Shown here: positions 38,501 through 61,300 of the stretch, piece by piece
Layout: every line of letters begins with the position of its first letter
Position numbering within the stretch: position 1 is the first letter of the stretch
From: Stichopus chloronotus
Lineage: Eukaryota > Echinodermata > Holothuroidea > Aspidochirotida > Stichopodidae
Length of the DNA: 64,000 nucleotides
Assembly (NCBI GenBank): GCA_021234535.1
Contig: CM037845.1
Location: 13,660,643 to 13,724,642 of the forward strand
Direction: 5' to 3'
Program-made: the position numbers and the translations under genes
The notes under the pieces: model-generated
Database searches by the model: none
Told to the model about the DNA's origin: nothing
What the model saw: the letters and a program-made list of their open reading frames with translations, nothing else

Positions 38501-41500
38501 CTTCCTTAAATAGTTTTACTGACAATATGAAAATTGATCTTACAGGTATTACTGTCAATGAGGAACTGAACTGGAATTCTCATGCAGCTAACGTTATGAC
38601 TTCTGTATCACATGGAGTCGGTGCATTGTATAAAATAATTTCTTATATTCCTCCACAAACTTTGATTACTGTTTCTAATTCAATTGTACTACCTTGCCAA
38701 AAATCTAAATTTAACTCCTTGCTTTTTCTCCAGAAAAAAGCTGTCCGAATTTGTACGAACTCAGACTATCAGGCACATTCCAATCTATTATTCTATCAGC
38801 TGCGCATACTTACTTTACATGATATTCATTATCTCCAAATTGTTCTTTTCATGAACAGATTCCATACTCACAAACTACCCGCTAACCTACTAAACATGTT
38901 TCCCGTCAACTCTGCCATCCACAATTATCCCACCAGAACTTCTTCAAATGTTCATTTATAAAACCCCCAAAACAGCTCTTGCCCATCGATCTATTAGACA
39001 CCCTCGCCCTGAGCTACAAAAAATAGCTTTTAAGAGACAAATTAAAAGTCTGATCTTGCATAAATATAATATGTAATACTGATTTTTTTTCTTTTATCAA
39101 CTACATGGTTCTATACATCCCAACTTCATTCCATATCCATACTTTTCTCCTACAAACTACCAGTTGGTATAGTAATGAGTCACTTCATCCCCATCCCATT
39201 TTTTTGTCTATTACACGTGATGTAGAGTACCTTCTTTATCCCATTTCCTCTTTTGACTTTCCTACATCCACCCACCTCCTTCCTTCTCTCTCCTCCCCTT
39301 TCATCCTATCTACAATTTTTATTTTTCTTCTTCTTTCTTACTTTTTTTATTTACAATTTTCACTGTAAACAACTGTTGTAAAGTTTTGTTTTTCTTAATT
39401 CATCTGATGTTGATTCTTAATTTTTATAGCTTTGTTTATTTCTTTTGGATGTCACCTCACGCTCTCTTAGAGCTTATGATGTCCCTTTCACATAAGTACT
39501 TAATGGTTTCTACAAAATCACAATCCTAGCCATGGTTTATCTTCATTTGTGGTTCCAGCATACCAGTCCCATGGGGTTGCAACAGGGGCAAGGTTGATGA
39601 ACATACAATACGTACAGATATTTTATACTGGAGGCTTCATACACCCCATGAACATACACTACTGGTCATTAATACCGTTCACGTTTGTTATGTCAAGGAG
39701 ACATCCAGAAGCCTGCACATTAATGTTATACCATCCATGACAATGATGGGAAATGCCCAGTTGTGACACTGATTTCTTTTTTGAACATAATCTACCAGTC
39801 TAAGGAGAAGTCCCTTCAGATTAGCATGATCACTTTCAGTTGGAATAAGGATTCTGATAGTAACTTGGTTACCAAAGTGACCCCACCATACCTACATAAG
39901 AGCAATTCCAGTATGACTTTCTCCCTTATACACGACTGTTTTCTGTTTGGTCCACAATGCACACCTACAGGGCTGCAATTACATGAATTTCAGTGTTATT
40001 ACTGAAACTGAAACAGTTTAGGATTAGTCAACAGAGGCTGAGTCTGAATACTGTACACAATCATGAAATTCATCTGCTTTGAGTTATTAATGTTTTAATG
40101 GGGAAAATGTCCCATCTGTGATATAGTTACACTGTGACGCCCATCGGAGGGTCACGTCGATACCTCAGTATATGGAGTTGGTATATGGAGTTACCAGCTG
40201 AGTTGCAGAGTGAAGCTGGCTCATGCGTACATTAAGTGTGCATAGCTTTAACTTCATATGTTAATTTGTTTCTTTGTTTCTGTCCTATTTTTCAGCTCTC
40301 TGGCTCTCCTGACTGCCACTGGAATCCTCGTGGCCATGTGGGATTTTACTTGAGTTTTCTTAACAGAAGTCTCTTGTACAGTAATTTTCTGCAACTGCTT
40401 GTCACTTGAAATTTTGTTTCTGTTCTAAAAGGATGTCTTTTTTGTGATTCATTGCAATGTTGCCTCCTGGAGTCTGTTGGCCACTCCATCACATGAGTGC
40501 TTACTTTATGATGGGCAAAAACGAGTCTCTTTTTGAAAAGCTGTGGGCATAGTTCCCGTTGGCAAGGAATAAAATTGTTACTAAATTTTAGGACTTGGGT
40601 GGATGGTGGTTTCTTTGTTGATTTTCTATAACCCAGGGAATTCTAAAAGTGTTCTATTTTGATTAATAGGTGGGCCTTCTCTTGGGTTGAACATGAACTT
40701 CCCCAAGCCTACGCCCAGCTATTGTAATTTCTAGGACTCGTAAGTGCACAGAGTGGCCCGGATTTTGCAAGTAAGGCTCATAACTGTTTAATGGGTGGTT
40801 AAATATAAGTACAGTAATCGCTCCGAGAGAAGTTAACAAATTGTTAATGCATTTCTCTTTTGGGCTACCTAAATTATACATTGTGAAGCTTCCATTTAAA
40901 AAACCGTATTATAAAGTGAAAAAGACTTTAATATTGAAATGAATTGAAATTTCAGTTTGCCAGAAGTGGGCATTAGCTTTACATTACACTAAAGTAGTTA
41001 AAGTTACAGTAAATTTAATTGTGAGTGTTCTCTTTCTATTGTGGATTCTCCACCTGTAACTGCCCCACTTTAATCCTGACACATGATGGCCTACAGCTGC
41101 CCTGTAGAACCTAAAACCATGGCCAGTTAAACCCTAAGGGGGCATTACAATACCACAGAATGCCCCTGGCAATTTTCTGTACATACTACAGTACTACTGC
41201 AGTGCTAGTGGGCTACTTCATTTTGACAACAAAATTTAAATTGTATCTTATTCTTAACCTCAATGCAAACACAACAGATCTGGAGGTACAAATTTAGAAT
41301 CAGTGCCCGGAAGTGACGTCAACATGTCACTTATTCTACATGACTTTCTCGTTTTTTTCTTTTTAGAGTTTTTTTCATCTCTCTTCAGTCTTTCAAAGTT
41401 GTGGATTTTCTGTGAAATGAACATTAGTCACACCTGTGGAAGAAGTGATTGAAGTTTACTACTAAAAGAGAAAGAGGTTTGAGGAGGATGTCAAGATAAC

Positions 41501-42432
41501 AGTCGCATCATAAGTCTTACACACAACCCACTACACTACGAGAGTGGATTTGGTGGTTGGGTACTCGAAAATGCATACAATACACTTAGCCCTAATCCAA
41601 CCTAGTCATGTAACAGTGTATTCATGTAGTATAAATAACTTAAGTATCTATCCCCTAACCCTATACCTTAACCCTGGATCATGACACCTGACCTGATCCC
41701 CTAACCCTATTAACTAACACTAGACAATCCATTCATCATTCAATCTATTTTAACAGCATGAAGCCCATTCAACAAAGGTGTGCCGGGTTCCATTCCTCTG
41801 AATTGAACATGTACCATAGCCAGTGACAGTATGCGTCACTTCAGGCACTTATTCTAAATTAGAGCCTCATGTGCTTCACAGTGTAGGTTCACTCTATTTT
41901 GCTGGGAAAGTAAAAAAGGTCTGTGTTGTGTAACCATCACCACTGTTATGTACATTATGAAACTACACAGAGAGCTACTGCAGGGCCTACAAAGGCTACA
42001 GTAACACTACTACTAGTAGTAAGTTGTACAGTACAAAACACAGTGCATAGCCAGTAGGCTCCAGCATAGCCCTAGTAATGCGGTAGGCTTCAGTCTGCTG
42101 TACATAATACCATTACCAATTCAGCTAGTTCTGACAGTACTTTAGGATTAGGACTGAGGCCTCGGAGGCGGCTGGGGGAGATTCAGGAGAATGCTTAAAT
42201 AGTTTCTTCGCGTAATATGTAAAGTACAATACTCGTACAGTAGCTACAACACAGACACCGATTGTGTAATTGTAACTGTAAGCAATAAACCAACGATTCA
42301 CGTAAAAGTTTGTTACGAAAGATATGGAGTCATGTCAATAATCTTTCTCACTCTTAGTTTGCCTAGAACACCATTACTCTCCAGCGTCTGTGAAACAAGG
42401 TCCCTCAGCTCTGTATCTTCGTCCGCCGACAT
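23589..42432 (-). CDS. CEP43: CEP43 (FOP/FGFR1OP) centrosomal protein with two EF-hands, 14 exons, 485 aa
   Basis: CEP43 is a centriolar-satellite and centrosome protein needed for microtubule anchoring and ciliogenesis. Coding exons, minus strand: 42432-42352, 37645-37537, 36289-36201, 34940-34788, 33858-33841, 32964-32908, 32229-32159, 31129-31068, 30230-30103, 27952-27783, 27119-26992, 26384-26219, 24944-24809, 23678-23589. All have GT-AG borders and phases agree throughout. Residues 1-60 match human FOP closely (EDTELRDL; AELRASVFLALEEQ). Residues 64-93 carry the LisH core (ASLVLEFLNFFDLDFT). Residues 94-144 match the conserved region after LisH. Residues 151-220 hold two canonical EF-hands, absent from human FOP. 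Residues 257-485 follow the FOP tail: FLDDPF, LSSLSDAPS, DDYEDDF, SISEEIPEEL and LSQLSQGGEIDYIEDV. The length exceeds human (399 aa) mainly because of the EF-hand block. The start is set by alignment, although the frame is open further upstream. Confidence 0.92.
26479..26732. mobile_element. hAT-like non-autonomous element in a CEP43 intron
   Basis: It is bounded by CCTTGGTTCCCAACC on the left and AGTTGGGAACCACCAA on the right. These are inverted repeats of the kind seen at hAT element ends (GGTTCCCAACC). It has no coding capacity. The 8-bp target duplication is not clear, so the exact ends may be off by a few bases. Confidence 0.6.
29220..29800. repeat. Repeat with units of about 210-280 bp in a CEP43 intron
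   Basis: Three units share CTTAAATTTTGATG, then ACAACTTCAGACCATG, then CACCTATC and a CTTTG(C/T)(A/G)GTCT word. The shared ACAACTTCAGACC word lies near 29251, 29527 and 29740. Units also contain TGACCTTTGACCTC, a DR1-like word shared with the unrelated satellite at 19 and 48 kb. Confidence 0.75.
30103..32964 (-). other. CEP43: CEP43 exons 6-9: EF-hand pair
   Basis: Exons 32964-32908, 32229-32159, 31129-31068 and 30230-30103 encode residues 151-256. Loop 1 spans residues 168-179 (DKDKSGSIDKDE), with Asp at 1 and 3, Ser at 5, Gly at 6, Ile at 8, Asp at 9 and Glu at 12: a full calcium-binding consensus. Loop 2 spans residues 208-219 (DNDFSSGIEFDE), with Asp at 1 and 3, Ser at 5, Ile at 8 and Glu at 12. 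The intron between exons 6 and 7 splits loop 1. Flanking helices are amphipathic (REKFEHY; FDEFLGMYKRLF). Confidence 0.88.
33841..33858 (-). other. CEP43: CEP43 exon 5, 18-nt microexon
   Basis: This 18-nt exon encodes GQQIPE (residues 145-150). It follows a long pyrimidine tract with CTGACTCAG and precedes GTAATA. Exons 4 and 6 are both phase 0 at this junction, so including or skipping it keeps the frame. It links the FOP part to the EF-hand block. Confidence 0.6.
36201..37645 (-). other. CEP43: CEP43 exons 2-3: LisH dimerisation region
   Basis: Exons 37645-37537 and 36289-36201 encode residues 28-93. In human FOP the matching segment contains the LisH motif, which drives dimerisation and centrosome targeting. 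The pattern SLVLEFLNFFDLDFT is well kept. The donor of exon 3 is the non-standard GTTCGT, but the phase and the family alignment support it. Confidence 0.9.
37960..39080 (+). mobile_element. Degenerate non-LTR retrotransposon, reverse transcriptase fragment
   Basis: Read on the plus strand with frameshifts and stops, this encodes the middle and end of a LINE-type reverse transcriptase. Visible landmarks are QYGFQKHKSTDIALIE, GIFMDLSKAY (motif A, then a stop), CGVP followed by a stop where QG is expected (motif B), and FANE in place of the catalytic FADD (motif C). The C-terminal part is open from about 38464 to 38958 (LDFLQKKAVRI-type region followed by the Leu-rich thumb). The 5' part including the endonuclease is missing. 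A T-rich 3' tail continues to about 39500. It lies in intron 1 of CEP43, opposite to the gene, and is dead. Confidence 0.85.
39500..42351. other. CEP43 intron 1, remainder
   Basis: No coding exon or mobile element is evident. The open frames are short and lack splice borders. Words such as CCCTAACCCTA near 41650-41710 are short and not a telomere array. Confidence 0.5.
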
Positions 42433-44177
42433 TTTCTGTTTCTTATTGAAGTTTCTTTTACTTAGTGAGTCAGTGTTACACAGCAATGCACTGTTAGCAT
42501 TTAGGTTGAAGTTAGACAAACTCTGCCAGCAGCCTATTCTGCAATGGTCTTGGACACTAATCTCTATCCAGGCAGGACAGGCGCACTTCCAACTGCAAAT
42601 AATATGACAGCCTCGTACCATCACTCCGGCAGTGCGCAGTGCCCTTACTTTGACTGTCATTTTGACTTTGACTATCATTTTGTGAGCTTATATTGATACA
42701 TTTGAAAAATAAAATATTTTTCCCCATACAGTAGCATCAAATAAATACTGTTTTCTCTTCAGGTAGAAGAAATCAAAGTTTGGACGTGATTAGGGGAAAT
42801 CACTGAGGGCAAAGTGGCACAAAATTTCTTTACCATGATGACGGGTAGAGGGCAAAACGGACGGAGTCCTTCAACAAACATCATAGGCCTACCGTCATGG
42901 ATCTTCCTGAGCGAAACATAACAAAATAAAAATATATCCACTTTCCACGTTGAAACATAATGCAAAGTTAATCGATAAAAATTTCGCCTACATGAGCAAA
43001 GTGGATAACAGTAAGCTACTACATGAAAAAAAAAAATACTTTAGAGAAAACTTAAAAAGAAATGTATGTTTAAGAATATAAGAAGGACCGTCCATAAACT
43101 GTAAAAATGTATAGGCCTATATAGGTCAAATTATGGTGGAGAAGGCAGTCTCCGTTTTGTCCTCCTTACAATGTCAATTTTTCAATATAAAATAAAACGC
43201 AATGCAAGCCAATAAAATAAAGAACTTCCTTTTAGCACAAGCAAATATAATTGACACTGATAATTAACGTACCTTAGTGTGCCGGTAGCTCTTTGTGTAC
43301 AAGCAAGTTAAATTTCCAATGAAAAATTCACTTTTTCAAATATGATGGGGGAAATGGCACTTTACTGTTATCCTGTACCTATTTATACGACCACAGAACT
43401 TTTTGAAGTTGCTGCATGTTATGTACGAACGTATCTTTCAGAGTACATATGCTAAGTTCTGCAGCTAAGCGAGTCCAGTAACCCACTTCTGCGTTCATTG
43501 CCGTCCATATAAACCACAATATAAATACCCCGGACCAATTCCCTGAAAAAAGGTCCCCGGTGGTTGTAATCTAGTGGTAAAACCACCACCACAGTACTTT
43601 ATGGGAGACCCCTACTGCAGTAAATTAACTTTACCAGTGTCATCCCATATTTAGGCCTAATTGTCCGAATGTTGATTTTTTTTACTGCCTCAGATGAAGA
43701 AAGATTCATGCTTGCAAGTTTCCTCGGCATGGAGCTATAATAGCTGTATGATCATATAGCACTACTATATGGTTATCTCTGCTAAGATTACAAACAAATC
43801 ACCTTGCTGAAAGTCAAAGTCTATATCATAGCATATAGGAAAAATTACTCAATTTCAATTCCACACCAATTATATTATAACAAAGACGATTGAAAGATGC
43901 GCGACTATATAGCACCAAGTGTTCTATGAGCGACAAATAAAAGGAAAAACGGAAGTAGAAAATTGCTTGTGTGAGGAAAATAGGAAAAAATAGTTGCAAC
44001 ACTCATGCTACTTTTTATTATTATTACTAGTTTGATTCATTTTTCCTTTCTTTTTTATTTTGTGATTTTACCGTCCAAACTTGTCAAGTCGAGTGAGCGA
44101 ATCATACACGTAACGTCCAATATCAATTTATACCTGTTTTGCATCCCATAAGTTAAGTGTTTGACACATCTTTCAAC
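42433..44177. promoter_or_regulatory. Divergent intergenic region between CEP43 and the SDR gene
   Basis: The two start codons face away from each other 1.75 kb apart, so this stretch must hold both promoters or 5' leaders. I see no clear TATA box near either gene. The frame of CEP43 stays open upstream to an ATG at 42678. No other gene is visible. Confidence 0.5.
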
Positions 44178-55449
<11,272 letters not shown>

Positions 55450-58398
55450 AGATTCAAACGTCCCTTTTAACTAGGACCGGTCACTTCCTTGTCTTGTATG
55501 CATCTCCTCATCAGCAGCATTGTATAATCTCGTCAGATTCTGAGAATCAGTAATCTAAAGCAAGTGATATTACTGCATGCCAAATGTTCAAGGTGATATC
55601 ATTGAGAGTGGGAGTGTAGCATCTAAACAGGCAACATTATTACTGTCTAGGAATCTATAATCTAAACAGGCGATATTATAGTATAGAAATCTCTAAGTCT
55701 AAGTAGGTGCTCTTACCTCCATGTCCACGATTCTGTAATCTAGGTATGTGATATTACTTTACCCACCAATCTATCTAAGCAGCTAGGACTATTGCATGTG
55801 TAGGAATTTAAGGATCATATAAGCTACATACAGGTTCACTTGATGCAAGGATTGTGAGGCCAGTACTATCATCATTCCATCCCATATCTTGTCAGTCCAA
55901 GTTTCGGTATATTTTTATGCTATTTCTGTTGCATTTTCAATCATTTTTCAAGGCTCAATTGCCACTCTCTGCCTTGAAATTTGTTGACATTGTCACTAAG
56001 CAACAGGAGAGAATATGTTTTGAAAGAGCAATAATGAGAAGCTGTTTCTGCTCTGCCTAGTACCTGGAATTATTCAAGAAAACCACACTGCCGAACTGTC
56101 AACATTGCATACTTGTATTTCATTTTGTATCATTTCATATTACTGTGGGATTGGAGAGGATTGGACATGGCCCATCCATCTGTCAGTGGAACCACTACAG
56201 CTCTGTGCTTGAAGCTGTTAAGTGGAAAGCTCAAAGCTGCCCAAAGCTAGATGGTAGTGACTGGATGGTTGTAGCTAGATGGTAGTAAAATATTGAATGA
56301 AGTGATGAGACCATGGTCACAATACCTGTGTACTTCTGCAATACTATTATAATGATACTGCATTTATATTTATAAGTACTATAACAATATTATTACAGGG
56401 ATTAAATTACAATATCTCAGATTTAATGTTCACATTGTGAATAATCACTGTGTTTGAGAATCCAAACTGCAATGCTTATTCACGTTACATTGTAATCACT
56501 AATGGAAAAGCTCAGTGTATGGTAGCAAAAGCTTGGAAGTTTGCTACAAATCGATGTGATCAATGCAGACATTAATCCACATCTCTAGTAAAATTGTACC
56601 CTCTATATTTATTGCAGTAGTTTTTTTCCCAAATGGAGTGCACAAAGTGCCAAATTTTCACTTGAGGGAACTGTTTTTGTGAGTTGGAGGACAGTATAGT
56701 AACTGAACAGGAATCAGTCTTGCACTCTCATGTTTCTACTTTTTTTTAAGTATTTATAATTCACTATTAAGCAGCAATGAAATATAATCACGAAAGACAT
56801 TTACAAGACCAAGTTTCTCTCTTGTGTTGTGACATATTTAACCCCAAAACATCAATCAGATCTGTTCCCACCATTGTTATTTTGATAAACATGCCCTAAG
56901 CGCCTAATTACCTATGTTCGGATAGTTGGGAAGACAGGAAGTGTGAATTTCTTAATTACAGAATACATCACAAACAAAAATCATGCACTTGATTTGATAC
57001 CCGTTCTTGGAAGTGCACATCTTTCAAACATGAGAACTCAAATACAGAATGGTTAAGTGCAACTTTTATTTAATGTCTGGAAAGTGACTTCTTCAAGAGC
57101 TCATACTGGAAAAAAAAAATATCGAAAGTAACACTGAATCGTTCATGCACCTACCCTCTCCCATCACCATCCCTTTCCTCAGCAAAATTCTAACCAATCT
57201 TTATATGGAATCTGAGGGTGCCATGAATGGCCCATAGCTTCTATCCTATTCAGCGAGTGGCACTTTTTACATGATGGTGATGATGGAACACTTTATAGAG
57301 GTATACTACCTACAAGTGTACATTCAAAGCTGATCAGTAACGTCTTGCTGGGGATGATTCTAATGGGCCAGTGCCAAAGCCGAGTAGGGCCGTACATATT
57401 CACTTCCTTAAATTATCACATTGAATTAAATTTAAAGTGTAAATTTAAAGAAGATCAGTTGATATTTTAAGAAAGTTACTGTTGATAATTTAAGAAAGTT
57501 ACTGTTGATAATTTAAGGAAGTTCAAGTGAATATCTCAGGATGTGAAAGTGGATATTTAAGGAATTTAATGTGGATATTTCAGAAGGTTGATGTGGATGT
57601 TTAAAGTTTCAAAAGGACATTTAAGGAAGTTGAAGTGGATATTTTATGAAAGTTAAAGTGGATAGAGAAGTTGAAGTAGATATTTAAGCATTTCCAATGA
57701 AATGTCTGCTAGAGAAGATATTTTAAGTATGACCGCTAAATATCTACTTTGAATTAAATATTCACTTTAAGTATCTTAAATACTCATATTACCTCAGTGA
57801 AATTAACTTAAATTTGATAATTCAGATTGTTTTTAAGTGGATATTTAAGGAAGTTAAATTGGATGATTGAGGCGGTTGACGTGCCTCTTTAAGTATTTCC
57901 ACGAAATTTGTGTTTATGTCAAGACAAGCAAGCACTGTCACCTATTACAGATTTATGCAATGTAGGCCACTATTTTTTTTTTCTTTTACCACTTTACCTC
58001 GTCAGTTACCCCTTGTCGCATCAAACAGTAATTATTTAATAAGGTAAACTACTGTAGCTGAACTTAGCTTATTGCATACTCATGTGACGTACAATGATGG
58101 TCAAATATAACTAAAGAGTACATTCAAACAAAAGTGTACTTCTTAATCAACATTACCCTAGCAGACAGTCTACTATGTTCATTACTGCTTTAGACTAACA
58201 ATAAACAGCATATGCACTGTACAAATTTCAGGAGGTGCTGTGCGAATTCGGAACAGTAAAGCTGAAAGTTTGGACACGTTGTCATTTGATCTGCACGTGG
58301 CATGTGCGTTTTTGTTTGTCCCAACTTGGTGGACCAGTTACCTAAGTTATTTTTCTTCATTTTTCAACCATTCACACAACAGACGTCGGTACTTGAAC
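55450..58398. other. SDR 3' UTR and intergenic region between the two SDR copies
   Basis: The first kilobase is probably 3' UTR. It includes a loose repeat of about 60 bp around AATCTAA and GATATTA (55540-55800). No canonical AATAAA is seen soon after the stop; one lies at 58200-58205, too far to assign. A second degenerate repeat occupies 57430-57890. No other gene is evident. Confidence 0.5.
57430..57890. repeat. Degenerate tandem repeat around TGGATATTTAAGGAAGTT
   Basis: A unit of about 22-30 bp (GTGGATATTTAAGGAAGTTAA and variants) is repeated many times with drift, first with GTTGATAATTTAAG units and then with GTGGATATTT units. One inner segment (about 57720-57790) carries the reverse-oriented words. 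It does not encode protein. Confidence 0.75.
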
Positions 58399-61300
58399 AT
58401 GGCAGCCATCTCAAGTCTAACTGGCAAAGTAGCAATAATAACTGGTGTGTGACAAAAGTCTATATCTAAAGAATTCTGAGAAATGGGAAGAAGATCAATG
58501 CACGTAAAGTCATATTTTTAGCTTAGCGATGGGCTTTTTATTGCTGAGACTATTAGACAAATGAAGCCGTATGAGTAATACGTTTTTGTGTTTTGTCTAG
58601 AGTTAGGCCAAGGACTGCCTAGGTTAACGTCAGTCAATACCGTTAGGCCTAAACAGATAGATAACCAGGACAACGACATCTTCATCGGGAGGAACGTTTA
58701 CTTCAATCAAGAATGAAGACCGTATGTGCTATTTTAAAATTAGCCTGACTTGGCTAGAACCAGGCGTGATACAACCAAGGCTTTATTTTAACTTAGTTTA
58801 AGTTAACTCCTAGTTCTGTTCTGTAGCGATAAGTCATTAAGACTATATGTTACTTTTTTACAGTATTTTGGAAAAGGCGTAGGTCGATCGTCCCATTAGA
58901 AATGACGAAAGATTTTGAAAACATTTTGTAAATTTTACATGATCAAATAAAAACATTTTATTAATGTTATCTTAAAGTTGCATATCCAAAGTTCTCTGCA
59001 AAGGTCCATGTATTTTAATAATATATATTTTCAGAAAGACAGAAATCTGCGCACAAATTTTAGTATGAGAAATAACATGTGGAAGTTCAAGATTGCTATC
59101 TGACAAGGATTGATGTTATGAATGATGGTAATATTGACAAAAGCTATCACGAATGTCATCAAATTATTAAACATTGCTACAATGATTTGATCAAGTTGTC
59201 ATGTTTCTCATGATATTTCCTTTAATTTTAAAATTCGATCCCTAAATTAAAGTCTAACAAGAAAATGAGACATTGTAGTATTTCGTAGGAATCAATCAAA
59301 GCAAAAATATTAATATTTAAGAAAGTCCCTCTAAATGTGTTCTCAAAATTTCCATTGAAACTGGAAATTGGGATGGTTTGATAGTTTTTTTCAAATATGT
59401 GTAACAAACATTTTATTTAGTAATGTAGAAATATCCTTAACTTGTTATACAAAGAATACCTGTCAAACGACCGGGGTAGGTATTAAATGCAACAAATATG
59501 CTTGATTGTTACGACAGAATCAGATTTCAACTATTAACAACAATGGAAATATACCCTACGAATAAGGCACATTCAACCGATAGTTGCAATACTCAATTTT
59601 AATGGAACCGTTTTGTGATGTCTTTGTAATGTTTGCTACTGAAGCTGTTCCTTGATTTTTCAATTGAGGTAATTCTGAATAGGATGTATACAAGTGAGGA
59701 TGGACAACTGTAGAATATGGCGTAGCGTACTCCTCCTTCGTGTAGATTCAACGATACCCGGAAAGGGTAAATGTTATTCTGATAAATGTGCTGGGGAGGC
59801 TACAAAGGCCGTGTTTCGACTGTTATTAAATTATCGATAAAATGTTTGGTTCCTACCAGCAATATTTAAACTATACCATAGGCCTACATTATAGAGATAT
59901 TTTCTTTAATAAAGCAATAGGCTAGCAATAAATAAAACTGTATCATAATTCAGACTTATAACCCGTTCTTACTTCCAGCTTCAAACTTGTGGTGATTGCT
60001 TCCAATATTTGCTTAATTTTTAGAAGGGTGCCACAATTATCTCAGAATAACGAAATGATCATACGTCTCTGTTTAACGATATCAAATGATTACATCATCT
60101 TCTTAAGATATTATTATTATTATTCTGAGAGAAGGGGGCGTTACAGGTGGCCATTTTATACTGCGAAAAGCAATATCGTCTAGTGCTTTGCTTAGGATAG
60201 GTGAAAGAGATTGAGCATTTAAGATATTGTATTCGATTATGCTACTGCATTTGGAACAACCTTTTTTCTGATGTGAAAATTACATCTTAGACAAACATCT
60301 TGACATCATTTCTCTGCTGCCAAGTATGCTATGAAAACGTGTTACTTATGCCCCCCCTTTCTAATAACTGCATTGCGTTGAGCTTTACATACGATGTTTT
60401 GATGAAACGTAAGTCTAACAGCTTGATAATATGTTCTTGATATTTTAATAGCTTGTTGAAGGTACAATTACACACATTTCATACAACGCTTCTCTTTTTT
60501 TTCTTTTCTTTTTTTTTTGGGGGGGGGGGGACTTTAAAAGTCGTTATTTAACCGTTTTTCATTTCTTAAAAGCTACTGGTTTCTGATAATGCTATAGCAT
60601 TTGAACTAAGGCATCGTTACTACTTTTTTTTGTGGTTATCAAAATATTTTACCTGATATTCTTGAAATAGTGTGCTAAAGTTTGAACAACGAAATGTAGT
60701 TGTTTGTTTTTTCTTCCTGGTGCCAATGCAACATCTTTTAAAACACTAAAAAGATATTTTTCTGCAATTTGCCGGACTGAACATTTAACTCAATTAAACT
60801 TTTGTTTGTGACGTTTTTTTCTGATATAGGCTAGTAATAATGTTTGAGCTGCACTATGATACAACAAATAACATCTCATAGACATGTGACATTTTATAAA
60901 TACACACTACTCCAAATAGGTCAAAAGGAACGATATAGCTGTTGATTGCAAAATTTAGTATTATGGCACATCGTCTATTACAAAACTAGTAGGCTAATAC
61001 TCTCTCAGTTAAAGTTGCCGAGAGGATGAGACTGCTAGGAAACATACTAGACAGAACAAATCACCGTCATCAATAGAGATAATATGGCAATAATTGTGAT
61101 TGCAAAACCTTAACTTTTGGTTTTACTGATAGCCAATGAGAGAACTAATACCTAGATCGATGCAAAAAGTTGTTCTTGTATTTCAAGTTCACTGCAAACT
61201 TTGTGAATACAACCATTTCACTGAACGACGAAACTTTTCTGCCAATCAGGATGGAAGTATATAGGATAGAATATAAATCAGTTTAGATTTTATTTGAAAT

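Noticed and set aside
38464..38961. 165-codon plus-strand frame as a host gene
   Set aside because: It matches the C-terminal part of a LINE-type reverse transcriptase and is continuous with the broken motifs upstream.
41640..41710. Telomere-like CCCTAACCCTA words
   Set aside because: Only a few imperfect, scattered copies; not a telomeric array.
58240..58452. 70-codon frame ending in the second SDR copy's exon 1
   Set aside because: Only the last part from 58399 matches the SDR; the upstream part is 5' flank that happens to be open.
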